Assembly (NCBI GenBank): GCA_020846005.1
Contig: JADLEQ010000073.1
Location: 1-47,559, forward strand
Length of the DNA: 47,559 bases
DNA from: Polyangiaceae bacterium
GTDB lineage: Bacteria > Myxococcota_A > Polyangia > Polyangiales > Polyangiaceae
Reading direction: 5' to 3'
Part shown: one piece after another, positions 47,408-47,559 of the stretch
Position numbering within the stretch: the stretch's first letter is position 1
Layout: every line of letters begins with the position of its first letter
Notes under the pieces: model-generated
The model's input: the letters and a program-made list of their open reading frames with translations, nothing else
What the model was told of the DNA's origin: nothing
The model's database searches: none
Position numbers and translations under genes: made by a program

Positions 47408-47559
47408 CAGACGCCGGCTCCCCTCACCCAGCGACGTGGTGCGTCGGTCGTCGACGGGGGGCGGCGATCGCCGTCGCATCCGCACTCGCCGACGACCGCT
47501 CTCGCTGCGCGATTCGCTGATGCGGCGGGGCGGGCGCTGCCGCGGCAGGGGGGCGGCGA

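Overview
The window is about 47.6 kb of very GC-rich DNA (most rows look above 70% G+C) from a bacterial chromosome. It most likely comes from a myxobacterium of the Polyangia (Myxococcota). The evidence is a MYXO-CTERM-like tail (Cys-Ser-Cys, hydrophobic stretch, Arg run) on the first protein, many secreted lipoproteins with Gly/Ala/Ser linkers, frequent GTG starts, and an NtrC-type regulator. Species identity cannot be read from the sequence alone. No prophage, transposase, CRISPR array or rRNA was seen; nearly everything looks like core chromosome.

Layout. 1-1100: 3' end of a giant Gly-Gly-Ile repeat surface protein. 1433-5065: smc. 5374-12073: FmdB-like zinc ribbon, then a P-protein-like gene, hisC, a lipoprotein, aroA, cmk and a second lipoprotein; this is the pheA-hisC-aroA-cmk aromatic order of other proteobacteria without tyrA. 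12084-16435 (minus): hisS followed by an aromatic-repeat envelope protein, a lipoprotein and an unknown protein. 16548-18115: ruvX-mltG. 18194-20167: tkt. 20238-23621: a VWA lipoprotein, a DUF433 protein and a Cys-x3-Cys repeat lipoprotein that ends in a strong terminator. 23785-30365 (minus): accD-folC-glmM-ABC ATPase-ABC permease-nagZ, an envelope-precursor and recycling operon. 30527-34305: STAND/TPR ATPase plus a RavA-like MoxR ATPase. 34318-37437 (minus): bamD-like lipoprotein, NtrC-type regulator, alpha/beta hydrolase. 37749-44053: greA, sulfatase-HEAT membrane protein, YfgM-like protein, BamB-like lipoprotein. 44190-46868 (minus): class II cyclic-nucleotide phosphodiesterase-like MBL protein and a groEL without groES. 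47081-47252: tRNA-Gln(CTG) and tRNA-Glu(CTC), followed by a run of strong inverted repeats.

How the genes work together. Many are for envelope building: lipid (accD), peptidoglycan precursor and recycling (glmM, nagZ, mltG), outer-membrane assembly (bamB-like, bamD-like, YfgM-like), lipoprotein or substrate export (ABC pair), and at least six lipoproteins. Twelve neighbouring gene pairs share a 4-base GTGA stop/start overlap, suggesting pervasive translational coupling.

Most notable: a dif-like XerC/XerD site at 44107-44134 between two convergent genes, flanked by terminator-like hairpins. The strand of GGGNAGGG (KOPS) octamers appears to switch at this point, which suggests the window crosses the replication terminus. 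Also notable are a chorismate mutase/prephenate dehydratase whose usual catalytic residues are largely replaced, a 36-bp tandem duplication that remade the cmk/lipoprotein junction, and the Cys-x3-Cys lipoprotein with strong expression signals.
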